64,000 bases of DNA from Primulina eburnea (Eukaryota; Streptophyta; Magnoliopsida; Lamiales; Gesneriaceae), in the NCBI RefSeq assembly GCF_022965805.1, contig NC_133109.1:7603869-7667868 (forward strand), read 5' to 3'. A program made the position numbers and the translations under genes. The notes under the pieces are model-generated. The model saw nothing but the letters and a program-made list of their open reading frames with translations. It made no database searches and was not told the DNA's origin. Each line of letters begins with the position of its first letter. Positions within the stretch are counted from its first letter, which is position 1. Of the stretch, positions 46,374 through 56,442 are shown piece after piece.

Positions 46374-46505
46374 ATTGAGAAGATTTCTACAACTGAATCA
46401 TTTTCTAGAATCCGAATGTATGAGTTGAATGATTGGATTAGAGAATGGCAAGATTCAGTTGGTTCCGAGATTTCTTTTGTAAGATGGAAACGATTTTATT
46501 CTTAA
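46374..46505 (+). pseudogene. Antisense ORF-beta of B, second part
   Basis: Last 43 codons plus stop of the frame that begins at 16858, resuming directly after the second ATGTG copy. The piece contains two Trp-bearing helical segments (YELNDWIREWQD and FVRWKRFYS) and ends with TAA at 46503-46505. Total original length was 143 codons with no stop or shift. The stop lies 81 bp beyond the end of B RNase H on the other strand, so the two genes are convergent and nearly touch. Confidence 0.6.
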
Positions 46506-46586
46506 TAAAGTAACATTTTTTTATTTGTTGTTGTGTTCTTATTTTCTGAAAATAATTTTACTAGTAAAACAACATCAAGAATAATT

Positions 46587-47972
46587 TTAAGACAGGTCAA
46601 TTAAACCAAGAATATTGCGAAAGTGAGAAAACTTAGTCTCGGGTAGTGGTTTGATTAAGATATCAGCTGCTTGTTGCTCAGTTGAGATATACTCCAGTCT
46701 AATGTCCTTCTTCAAAGCACGATCTCTAATGAAGTGATGCCTGACATCTATATGCTTGGTCCTTGAGTGAATAACTGGGATATAAGTGATGGCGATTGTG
46801 CTTGTATTGTCACAAAATATGGGCGATTCATTTGTAATTACTCCATAATCTCTCACTTGTTGCTGGATCCAGATCAGTTGTGCACAATAACTACCAGCAG
46901 AAATATATTCTGCTTCAGTTGTTGAGGTAGCTATGGATGTCTGCTTTTTGCTGAACCAGGAGATCAGTCTGTTTCCAAGAAACTGACATGATCCACTTGT
47001 GCTTTTTCGATCAAGTTTACATCCTGCATAATCTGCATCTGAATAGCCAACTAAATTAAAAGATGAGTCTTTAGAATACCATAACCCAACATTTTGTGTA
47101 CCCTTAAGATATTTCAAAATTCTTTTAGCAGCTGAGAAATGTGATTGCTTAGAATTTGCTTGAAATCTAGCACACATACAAACAGCAAATACAATATCAG
47201 GGCGACTGGCAGTTAGATACAACAATGAGCCTATTAAACCTCGATATAATGTCGCCTCAACTGATATTCCCCCTTGATCAGTGTCCAATTTTACTGATGA
47301 ACTCATGGGAGTATTTGCAGCTGAACATGACTCCATGCCAAATTTCTTTAGCAGCTCCTTTGTATATTTAGTCTGACTGATGAATGTACCAGTATCCAGT
47401 TTCTTCACTTGCAGTCCAAGAAAGAATGTCAGTTCACCCATCATGCTCATTTCGAACTTTTCCTGCATCAACTTAGCAAATTTCTCGCATAATTTGGGAT
47501 TAGTTGACCCAAATATGATATCATCAACATAAATTTGAACAAGTAAAATGTGATTATTCTTGGAAAATTTGAACAAGGTCTTATCAACTGATCCAACAGA
47601 AAAATTATGATCAGTTAGAAGTTTTGAAAGAGTTTCGTACCAAGCTCTAGGATCTTGTTTAAGACAATATAAAGCTTTGTTTAAATGATATACATGATCA
47701 GGAAAGTTGTGATTTACAAAGCTTGGGGGTTGTTCAACATATACTTCCTCTTGTAGTTGACCGTTCAGGAATGCACTCTTGACATCCATTTGATAGACTT
47801 TGAAGTTCTTGAATGAAGCATATGCAAGGAATATTCTGATAACTTCCAGTCTTGCAACTGGTGCATATGTTTCATCATAATCAATTCTTTCTTCTTGCCT
47901 ATATCCTTGTGCTACTAGTCTCGCTTTATTGCGCACAACTGAACCATCCTCATTCAGTTTGTTCCTGTACAC
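46587..47972 (-). pseudogene. B reverse transcriptase and RNase H
   Basis: 461 open codons. RT begins at the [12 protein letters not shown] region; YVDD is at residues 148-151. The near-invariant [11 protein letters not shown] block reads [11 protein letters not shown] here, with two substitutions. RNase H has [28 protein letters not shown] and the C-terminal [11 protein letters not shown] segment, ending LGLIDLS at 46587. The frame can be extended upstream to a TAG at about 48042, where the C copy has Gln, so this is an isolated part of a broken polyprotein. It reverse-transcribed the element RNA in cytoplasmic particles. Confidence 0.88.
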
Positions 47973-49466
47973 CCATTTTGTACATATAATAGTTTTTGAA
48001 ATTGGTCTTGGAACTAAGTTCCAGACATTGTTATGAGTGAACTAATTTAGCTCTTCTTGCATTGCATTTACCCAGTTAGAATCAACAAGAGCTTCATCAG
48101 TTTTCTTCGGTTCTAGTTGTGAAACAAAAGCTGAATAGATAAATAAATTTAGCAATTGATTGCGAGTTCTTACTGGATCAGATGGATTTCCTATTACCAA
48201 TTCAGGTGGATGTGATTTTCTCCATCTGTACTCAGTATTTGTTGTATCAGTAATTTATTCAGTTGGTAACTGAATGTCATCAGTTTTCTCTATCAACTGA
48301 TTATTAGGAATGGCTTCTGGTTCAGCTGATTGATCTAACACTTCTGGTTCAGGTGTTTGGAGGTTGTTTTGATTTATATGATTGTCTCCTTCATCATTTT
48401 CCTCCAAACTGATATCTGTAAATCGATCAACTAGCTCAACTTGATCAGTTGGCTTATAAGTTAGTTCAGTTTCATCGAAATCAACATGAGCAGATTCTTC
48501 AACATTTAGGATTTTCTTGTTGAAGACTCTATAAGCTATACTAACTGATGAATATCCAAGAAATATTCCTTGTGCAGATTCAGCATCAAACGTTTTTAAA
48601 TAATTTTTACCATTATCAAGAATAAAACATCTGCACCCGAATATTTTGAAATAAGTAATTATGCTTTTCTTCCATGCCAGATCTCATATGGTGTTTTCAT
48701 ATGATTTTATTACTCATTGATCTGTTCTGAGTGTAACACGCAGTGTTTACTGCCTCTGCCCAAAATCTTTTAGAAATACTAGAATCAGCAAGCATCGTTC
48801 TAGCAGCTTCTTTAAGAGTTCGATTTCTTCTGTCAGCTACATTGGACCAAATAGATCCAAATGTAACAGCTCTAAGCAACGGGAAGAAGATTTACGACCC
48901 TTGTTTTTAAAAGAAGATTTTACTTATTTTCCAAACTGACATGCTGAGCAAATTTTTTCTTTTGAAAAGTCTATCTTGGGCAAACCAGTTACAAGTTCAT
49001 GTTTACTCAGATAGGCAATGGTTTTAAAGTTTAAATGATTTAATCTCTTATGCCACAACCAGTTTTAGATGATTTGGAAGCAATAAAACAAACTGGTGCA
49101 TAAGTTTGATCATTCCAATTGACTTTATATGTGTTTCCATAACGTTTGCCAGTTAGTATGATTTCATCAGTTGAAGTTACATGAGTTTTTGTTAAATTGT
49201 ACTAAGAATCCACTGTCGCATAACTGACTGATGCTAATCAAGTTATACTTCAGGTTTTCTACTAATAGAACATCTTTAAAAGTAAAGTTACCATGGATAA
49301 GCTTACCCTTACCCAAAGTTCTACCTTTGGAATTGTCCCCGAAACTAATGTTTGGACCACTGTATTTGATCAGTTGAGATAACGCACTTGCATCTCCTGT
49401 CATATGTCGCGAACATCCACTGTCCAAATACCATCTTGAATTTTTGTTTGTACCTGTTACCTGCAA
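47973..49466 (-). pseudogene. B protease/pre-integrase and deleted integrase
   Basis: 49466-49167 has YLDSGCSRHMTGD, the copia protease-type motif, and the following conserved block. Frames then shift through the pre-integrase region to LLHLDLFGPM, which keeps the first catalytic Asp. Here about 275 bp present in C (42445-42719) are missing; the sequence jumps to VADRRNRTLKEAARTML (48879-48697). The second catalytic Asp is lost and the Glu of AERRNR is Asp. More stops follow in the linker to RT. B therefore could not integrate by its own enzyme. Confidence 0.85.
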
Positions 49467-49560
49467 TCACACACATAATATAACTTGGTACTCATATCTA
49501 TTTGGGTCCTGAACTGATTAGTCCGTTAGGAACCCATACTTGGATTAGTCTAACAGACTT

Positions 49561-51463
49561 TCAAGTAGTTGTATTCCAAATGGTTTTTCTCGGCTTTTGT
49601 GTGCTTGGTGTGTAGTATACAGATGATATAATATGTGTTTTAGTTTTATTCAACTGATTGTTCAGTCTATATATCTTCTGAACTGGCTTGCAGTTATAAT
49701 AACTGAAATAGCTATTTGAATAGTTCTTGTGAAACCTCTTTGATGACTGACTTTGTGAATTAGTTGAGAATTTTTTACTATAACCAATCCCATATCTTCT
49801 AGCCTTACTCATATTCTTAGTAGGTTGCTCAATCAGTTTATTGGGCACAATTTGTTCTTGTAGCACTGTTGCTTTGACAAAGTGAACGTATTTCCCTTTG
49901 TCTATTTTTAGCTTTGGTTGAGTGTAATTTGGATTCATTTCTCCTTGAGTGTTGAATCCTAAACCAGTTTTATCAGAAACTGATTTTTGTGAATTCTGCA
50001 ACTCATTCAGTGCAGTAGATGACTTGTTCCAAGACTGAATGAGCTCAGTCTATTTTGAGTTTTCAAGAATCAACTTCTGGATTAATGACTGATTTTTGTC
50101 TCTCTCTGCTTTTAACTCAGCAAGTTCCCTTTTTAGACTCAACCCATCAACTGATTCATCAGTTTTGGTTTTATTGTCTGTGGGAGCAGTTTGCTTTGCT
50201 TTGATTTTTTCAAATGATGATGCAAGCTTTTGATATTCATTTACCATGTCATGTAGTGTTAGAATGAGTTCTTCTCGTGTGAAATCAGTTGAGCTGAAAT
50301 CAAATACATGTTGGCTAGATGATTCTTCTTCTGCATCATTAGCCATGAAACACTTGACTTCCTCATCATCACTAGAGCTGCATGAGCTTTCTGGTTCTGA
50401 CTCCTCACTATCAGTTTCTGCCCATTTAGATTTATTTTTTTCAGCTAAGAATACCTCGTGTTTCTTTCTGAAGGACTTCTTATCTTCCTTGGGTCTTCTT
50501 TTGTGTTCATATGATTTTTTTCTTCTATCAGTTGATCCCTGACTGTTCTTCTTGGGTATAGGACAATCAGCAATAAAGTGCCCTGATTTGCCACAGTTGT
50601 AGCAGGCATTTGATTCATCTTTGGAGTTGTTCCTTGGGTATGGCTTCTGAAAGTTTCCTTGATTCTTTCTCATGAACCTTCCAAATTTTTTGATGAACAA
50701 AGACATAGCATCATTGCTCAACTGATCAGCAGATTTCTCGACTGAACTGATTGGTTCTGTTCTGACGGCTGCTAGAGCAGTTGTGGCTGCAGGGGTAGAT
50801 GGTTCTCCTTCTCTGGTTTGTAGCTCAAATTCATAAGCCTTTAAATCAGCAAACAGATCATGAAGTTCAATTTGGTTCAGATCTTTGGACTCCCTCATGT
50901 CCATGGTCTTGACATCCCATTCCTTGAGAAGACCTCTCATTACCTTTAGTGTTATCTCTTTGTTGGTATACACTTTTCCAAGTACATTTAACTCATTGAC
51001 GATACTGCTTACTCTTTCATCATACTCGTGCATTGATTCTCCTGCTTTCATTTTGATGTTATCAATCATTTGAACAGCAACAGAGAGTTTATTTTCTTTG
51101 GTTTGATCATTTCCTTCACACAGCTGGATCAGCTTTTCCCGAATTTATTTGGCTGTCTTACACATCTTTATTTTGCTGAAGGTTACTTTGTACAGCGTTT
51201 TGTACAGAATGTCTTTAGCCACATTATCAAGATTTTTTTTTTCTTTTATCTTCTGTTGTCCATTCATCTCTGGACTTTTCTATTCTTTGTGACGCCCCTT
51301 CTGTTATGGCAACTGCTGTGTTTGTTTTCAGAATCTTCATGAGTCCATCAGTTATGACATACCACATGTCATCATCTTGTGCAGCTAAATGAGCCTGCAT
51401 TCTGATTTTCCAATCATCAAATTCTTCTCTTGAGAACATAGGAATTTTGTTGAATGAAGTCAG
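49561..51463 (-). pseudogene. B gag pseudogene
   Basis: The homologous start codon at 51463-51461 is CTG, not ATG. The N-terminal capsid piece (51439-51227, FSREEFDDWKIRMQAHLAAQ) shifts frame at a long A run near 51230. The main part, 51069-50050, includes an intact CCHC knuckle (CYNCGKSGHFIADC), a Lys/Arg-rich stretch and the acidic tail TDSEESEPESSCSSSDDEE. After a stop at about 50047-50049 the tail continues at 50001-49561. It is similar to C gag throughout. Nucleocapsid and capsid function in RNA packaging is inferred from family. Confidence 0.85.
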
Positions 51464-51510
51464 CTAGCTAGTTTATAGATCAAAATTATTCAAGAACAAG
51501 ATTCACCCGA

Positions 51511-51520
51511 TCTGATACCA
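51511..51520 (-). other. Primer-binding site of B (initiator-Met tRNA)
   Basis: TCTGATACCA on the plus strand, 2 nt inside the right LTR; the two bases before it are GA rather than the usual GC. Confidence 0.85.
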
Positions 51521-51522
51521 CT

Positions 51523-52582
51523 TGATAGGATCGATTGATGTATCAAGAGTGTTTAGAAGGGGGGGTTGAATAAACACTCACAATTAAAACTGATCTTTTC
51601 GAATTTTGAGTTCAGTTTGGTGACAAACTGATTCTCGGAATCTTGTTGGTCAATGACAATTAGTTAAACTGAAGTAGTTGCGGAAACTAACTGACTGAAA
51701 GATAGAATACAAAACTGAAATAAAATACGCAAGGATTGTTTCTGGATGTTCGGAGATTTCAATTACTCCTACGTCACCCCTTCTATCTCAAGGATAGGAT
51801 TTCCACTAAAAGACTTTGATCGAATACAAGATTTGTACTGACCCACTTCAGTTTGGACTTATCACTGCCAAAAACTGAAACTCTTAGTATTACAATATGT
51901 TCTCAGTGCGTAACTGATCTTAGCACTATCGAATTTGCCGATTATTACAAAGTGCTGGTGAGCTCAAATTGTAGCCTTGACTGGTACGAATAAATCAAGT
52001 AAGAGTGAGCTAAGATTTTGGCAGAATAACAGCAAGCTTTGAATGATGTAATCTCGTTGTTATTCAGCTGTTCTTCTGTCATTTTTATAAGCTTCCCTTC
52101 CAACGGTAACTTGAGATATATTTGAATCTTTGTATCCGTTGATTGCCACTTCATCATTCCTTGGTAATTGTTTGCTTCATTTATTGTAATGCGGCGTCTT
52201 AACTGCAGTGCGTTTTTCTAAGCTGTATTGATTGAAGTGCGATGTTTCATATTCAGTAACAATCTTCTATGTCTCTTTGTCGGTTGAATGTTATTTCCCG
52301 AGACATGTTTGAAGGATGCTTAGCTTAAAGGCATACGGCTCAGTGTATTATCTGTCAGTCGACGAGGAGAATAACTGAATTGCGTTTCAGTTGCATAGAT
52401 TGGTTTACTAGATTCAGTTGCTGAGTTCAGTTTACTCGATCGGTTGCTGAGTTCAGTTTACTCGATCAGTTGCTGAGTTCAGTTTTACTCGATCAGTTGC
52501 TGAGTTCAGTTTTACTCGATCAGTTGCTTCGTATTTTCAGTTGGTTCATATTTTGTCAAACGACGGAATTTAGTTTCCAACA
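51523..52582 (-). repeat. 5' LTR of B
   Basis: 1060 bp. Compared with 11714-12719 it has two more copies of a roughly 27-bp unit (CGATCAGTTGCTGAGTTCAG) around 52420-52530. TATA box on the minus strand at 52082-52089. Confidence 0.92.
52082..52089 (-). promoter_or_regulatory. TATA box of B (5' LTR)
   Basis: TATAAAAA on the element strand; the left LTR has TATAAATA at the same place. Confidence 0.55.
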
Positions 52583-53093
52583 AACAATATGTTGATTGTG
52601 AGGTGTTGCCTACAAACTTGAGTGCTAGGAGTTCGGTTTAGGCAGTGGGTAAGTCCTAGCTGAGTTGTTTTGTACAAAGAATTGTATAAATCAAATTCTA
52701 CTAGTGAATCCTTCTCAAGGGAAAGAAGGGGTGTCGTAGGAGCATTTGAAGTCTCTAAACATCCATAAATAAATTCGTGTCTATTTTTTTATTGCATTTA
52801 CTTATCACTGTCTATAGTTTTAAAAATGAATTGTTGAAGTATTTTATGTGTCCATCAAATAAAATATTGCATACCAAGTGTTTGATAAAATGCTTCAACC
52901 AAAATATTTTTACTCATTCAACTTGCATAATTTTTAATTGCTTTACAAAATATTTAATTGGTTTCTACGAAGGATTATTTTGAGTATCCTTCGATTAGTT
53001 TGAACACCAAACTCGATTTAATCTATTAGTGTTCAATATTTCAAGAACCGAGCTATTGTAGCTCAACGATTACCCACCTAATCGATCCTATCA
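52583..53093 (+). repeat. 3' LTR of element A, right part
   Basis: Begins with the second AACAA copy of the B target site, then continues the A LTR (matching 9527-10026), ending CCTATCA at 53093. The shared motif reads GAAGGGGTGTCGTAGGAG here, one base changed. Confidence 0.9.
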
Positions 53094-53098
53094 GTAAG

Positions 53099-53795
53099 AA
53101 ATGTGACATTCTCTGTATAATTTTTGGGGATCCAGTACGACTGTGAGTATTATCCATATTTACGAACGTGAGATCAACTCTATAAAAAGGGAATTCATCA
53201 TAAATATAAAGAACGACAATTCTAAATCTATCATATTATTGATCATCAACATCACTCAAAATCTTATCTCAAGCTGAATTGCACAAGCTAAAAAGGTATA
53301 TCAGATCGTTCAAGGACGCTTTGTGCACTTTTATTTTAACATATCTTTTAATTACATGAGCTAGACTACATTGAAAAAATCTTCGTAATTGTCTAAAAAG
53401 TGTTTCTGAGCATATTAAGTTGTTTGAATAATCACTAGGAGTTTCAGCTCAATAGGGTGGATGAACCGAGTTGAAGTGGTTTTGCACAAAACATGTATCA
53501 ATTAAATCTTATGGAGGAATCCTTCTAGAAACTGAAAGAAGGGAGATGTAAAAGCTTAACATTCGAAGTTCCATAAGCAAACTCTCATCTCTACTTACTT
53601 TCGATCATTTACTTACTTGATATGATTATATCTGAGTATATCTTTTTCACTTTATATATTGAGATATTTATGCACTGATATGTAATTAGTTTGACTAGGA
53701 AATTCACTTGAGATCCTCACACAATTTAAGTTTGCAAAATCTGTCTTAATATTTTAAAGTGATTATTAACCTCCTCTAATTTTTTTATCATAACA
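53099..53795 (+). repeat. Old copia LTR K, right part
   Basis: Contains a TATA-like CTATAAAAAG (about 53179) and an AGAAAGAAGGGAGATGTAAAAGC-like counterpart of the LTR motif of A-C (near 53535). It is followed by a degraded primer site (TTTGTATCAGATC, about 53797-53809). The left part precedes 8355. Strongly decayed; boundaries approximate. Confidence 0.5.
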
Positions 53796-55049
53796 ATTTG
53801 TATCAGATCAGGTTATTCCAATATCTGAGTATTTTATATAATCATACGGCTTCTCTTAAACACCTGTTACATCGCGGCCGCAATGGTTGCATAGCCATCT
53901 TGTCTTATTGGATAAGGTTAAACTTAGGTGGTGGAGTTGGAGATGGAGGTGGGTTTGAGTTTTAATTTTCACTGTTTTTGTTGTAGCGTGGGTTACGATT
54001 GTTCCTTGTTGGTCTGCCAACCATTTCTTATAATTATAAAGTTTTTTGAACATATTTGATGGAAATTTTATGGTCTTAAAAAATTTGAGGGCGAGTAAGG
54101 CATAACCAATTAATTTTCAAAATGCATACAATCATATCTTTTGATAGAAAAATTGAATGGTTCAATTGACCCTAATACAATTGATTCTTATCCTATGGTT
54201 CTATCTTAATCATCCAAGACTTCTCCATCTCCTATATCACCAACAACTTCCTCTTCCACTGGATTTTCCTCGAAGTTTCCTTCGAGCTCCTTCTAGAGAT
54301 CTTCCAAATTGATCGTATCATTTTTCAGTTGATCTATATAGATTCCATGAATATGTTGTATTCGTTTAGAGAATTTACTTTATACTGAAGCTCTTGTATT
54401 GTCAACTTATTTACAGCCTCATTGAATTCATGTTCTTCTATCTTCACTTGGAGCTGGTAAGTTGTCTTGTTAAGCTTATCTTCTTGATTCTTGAGTACAA
54501 TTATCCTTCTTGGGATTCGTCCAATTTTTTATTCATGATATCATGATAATGTTCTTCTCCGAGATGCAAAGCATCATAGTGCCTGACTTCATCACGAAAC
54601 TTCTTCTCTCAGTCTAGAGCTTGATAAAGGTCATCTTCTAATCATATGTTGTTTCCGTACAACTGATAGTTCTCTCTTTCTAGCTTGTGTTTCTTTCCCT
54701 CAGTTCCTCATATGCTACATCCTTGGTCCTACGTCGACCTTGAATTTCGGATGTGATAGCTTGGGCATCCATTTACTATACCTAAGAAGAGTGAAAAATA
54801 GTTTAACTGGTAGGTTTATAAAATACTTAATTGGTTCAAATTTATTGAAACAAGCTTTTATTTTAATATAATGATAATAATCAAGTTTTTATTTAAAATG
54901 GAAATTTTACACTCCTTGCTTTTCATAACATATTTTCATTACAATCATAGTATTAGTCTAGCCTAGTATATCATGTCTCCATCGTCACTGACTTCCTCAA
55001 CGACATCCATAGGAGTGCTTTCTCTTCTTCTATCTCACCACGAGGTGAA

Positions 55050-55098
<49 letters not shown>

Positions 55099-55841
55099 CC
55101 ACTATTTGGACTCAAACTAAGAAACAATTTAATTGAAACACCAAGACCCCAAGCTCAACCATTAAAGAAGTATTTGACCTCAAATCCATTGAAACCATAA
55201 CTTAATTCACATACTACACCAATATATGTGTCTGGTATTTAATTGAAACGTTATCGTTTTTTTTTCAACTGAAGCTTGATTTTATTTTTTGATAGGTTCT
55301 ATTTACAGGGAAATGCAGTCGAAATTTTATAAACCAATTTAAATCTTTTATATCACATTTTCCTTTTAGCCTTTGAAAGCATCCCTTTAAGTCTAAGCTC
55401 ACTTCAAAATGGGAATATGTATATCTTCGGAATTTTTTTGTTATATAATATGAGGTATGAACCATGTGTGCATGAATACGGCATCACAATTATATTGTAT
55501 CAAAGCCACAGGTTCTTGGACAGGAAAGTCACGAGGATATATCCATGCTTCGGGAACTCGACAAAAATATAACTACATCTACTATTCCCTAGTTCCCTTT
55601 TAGTTAATGGATGTGAGTTATATTTGGGATTATATATTGCCACCAAAACGTAAAGAAACTGAGGGTGAGAGTCGTCGAGGGGCACATGAATGAGATGAAA
55701 ATCGTGAAATACATGTTGGTGACGGTAGTGGTGCTCAAATAGAGTATAACCTTACTTAGTTATTGCACCAAAAAACTAAGAGCCATGAAGAGAAGATGTT
55801 AGATATGCAGAGAGCATCCCAAGAATAAGTCCAAGCTCTAT
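53796..55841. other. Degraded interior of K and unassigned AT-rich DNA
   Basis: No intact gene. A minus-strand stretch from about 54771 down to 54210 starts MDAQAITSEIQGRRRTKDVA and shows Glu/Lys-rich coiled-coil-like pieces interrupted by many stops. It may be the remains of a coiled-coil protein or gag, unassigned. The 65-codon minus-strand frame at 53856-54053 (…YNYKKWLADQQGTIVTHATT) is also unassigned. Frames at 55265-55685 have no recognisable domain. Confidence 0.35.
55052..55094. repeat. (TA)n microsatellite
   Basis: About 43 bp of alternating AT/TA. The IYIYIY frame across it is an artefact. Confidence 0.95.
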
Positions 55842-56442
55842 TTGTGGCCCTATTACGTCATGATCAACAAACTACCGGAGTCTATGATAGGTTTCGTGCT
55901 AAGAATCCACTGTTGTTCACTGGGGGACAAATCCTACCATACCATAGGATGGATAAAATCTCTTGAATCTGTTTTCTCTTATCTACACATAAACGCTGAA
56001 AGAGTTATAAGTTGTGCCATTTTCTTTTTGACTCGACATGCAAGAATATGGTGGGAAGGTGTTAGAATCTCGATGAGGGTAGAACAACTTACCTGAGAAT
56101 AATTTAAAACTGCATTCTTCAAAAAGTATTTTAGTAAAGGTATACGAGCAAAAAAGGCAAAGGACTTCCTAGATTTTAAACAAGACAATATGTCAATGGA
56201 TAAATACATTCAGGAACTTGAAGAGGGTATTCTGTACGTGCCACACACAGCCCAAAACAATGTTGAAGAAGGAGAGCATTTTCTTCGTGGGCTACGTCAT
56301 AAATTAAGTGTGATCTGCGAATATCGAAGGATGATGATTATTGTTAGATAGTTTATAAAGCTTTAATGGTATAATAGGATGAGCAAGAGATTAACAAATC
56401 AAGGTAACAGCGTGACAACAATTTCTGCAAAGAGGGCCAAGT
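55842..56442 (+). pseudogene. Ty3/gypsy gag fragment
   Basis: A plus-strand capsid fragment of the retrotransposon gag family. It reads GWIKSLESVFSYL and CAIFFLTRHARIWWEGVR up to 56093. TGA and TAA then stand where relatives have Trp and Glu in a W-E-E-F block. Next come FKTAFFKKYFSKGIRAKKAKDFL and MDKYIQELEEGILYVPHTAQ to about 56350. A KALMV…DEQEINKSR segment reaches 56442, where unrelated sequence begins abruptly. No zinc knuckle or pol follows. A different gypsy lineage from D and E by sequence. Confidence 0.75.

Larger units (their letters stand above)
11714..52582 (-). mobile_element. Element B: SIRE-like Ty1/copia, inserted in A
   Basis: Minus-strand copia element with LTRs TGTTGG…CCTATCA. 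Right to left it has 5' LTR, Met-tRNA primer site, gag, protease, integrase, RT, RNase H, antisense ORF-beta and ORF-alpha (plus strand), an extra 3' sense ORF, purine tract and 3' LTR. The 5-bp duplication AACAA flanks it exactly, and the repaired A sequence reads through. The long gag, Met primer site and extra ORF downstream of RNase H suggest the SIRE/Maximus lineage. It is dead: the gag start is mutated, most of the integrase core is deleted, and stops are present. Element C is inserted between the antisense ORFs and RNase H. Confidence 0.9.
8355..53093 (+). mobile_element. Element A: non-autonomous copia-type retrotransposon, outermost of nest
   Basis: Plus-strand element with LTRs starting TGTTGGAAC/TGTTAGAAC and ending CCTATCA. 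A Met-tRNA primer site lies 3 nt inside the left LTR and a purine tract just before the right LTR. Its own interior is only 531 bp with no coding capacity. The flanks TTAAG (8350-8354) and GTAAG (53094-53098) match at four of five bases, an aged target duplication. The span is large because element B (11714-52582), with its nested guests, sits inside the 3' LTR. LTR ends and the shared GGTGACGTAGGAG motif resemble those of B and C, so a B/C-like element may have supplied enzymes. Confidence 0.85.

Noticed and set aside
55842..56442. Possible host gene on the plus strand
   Set aside because: The W-W-E and K-Y-F spacing is that of retrotransposon gag, and two stops break it.
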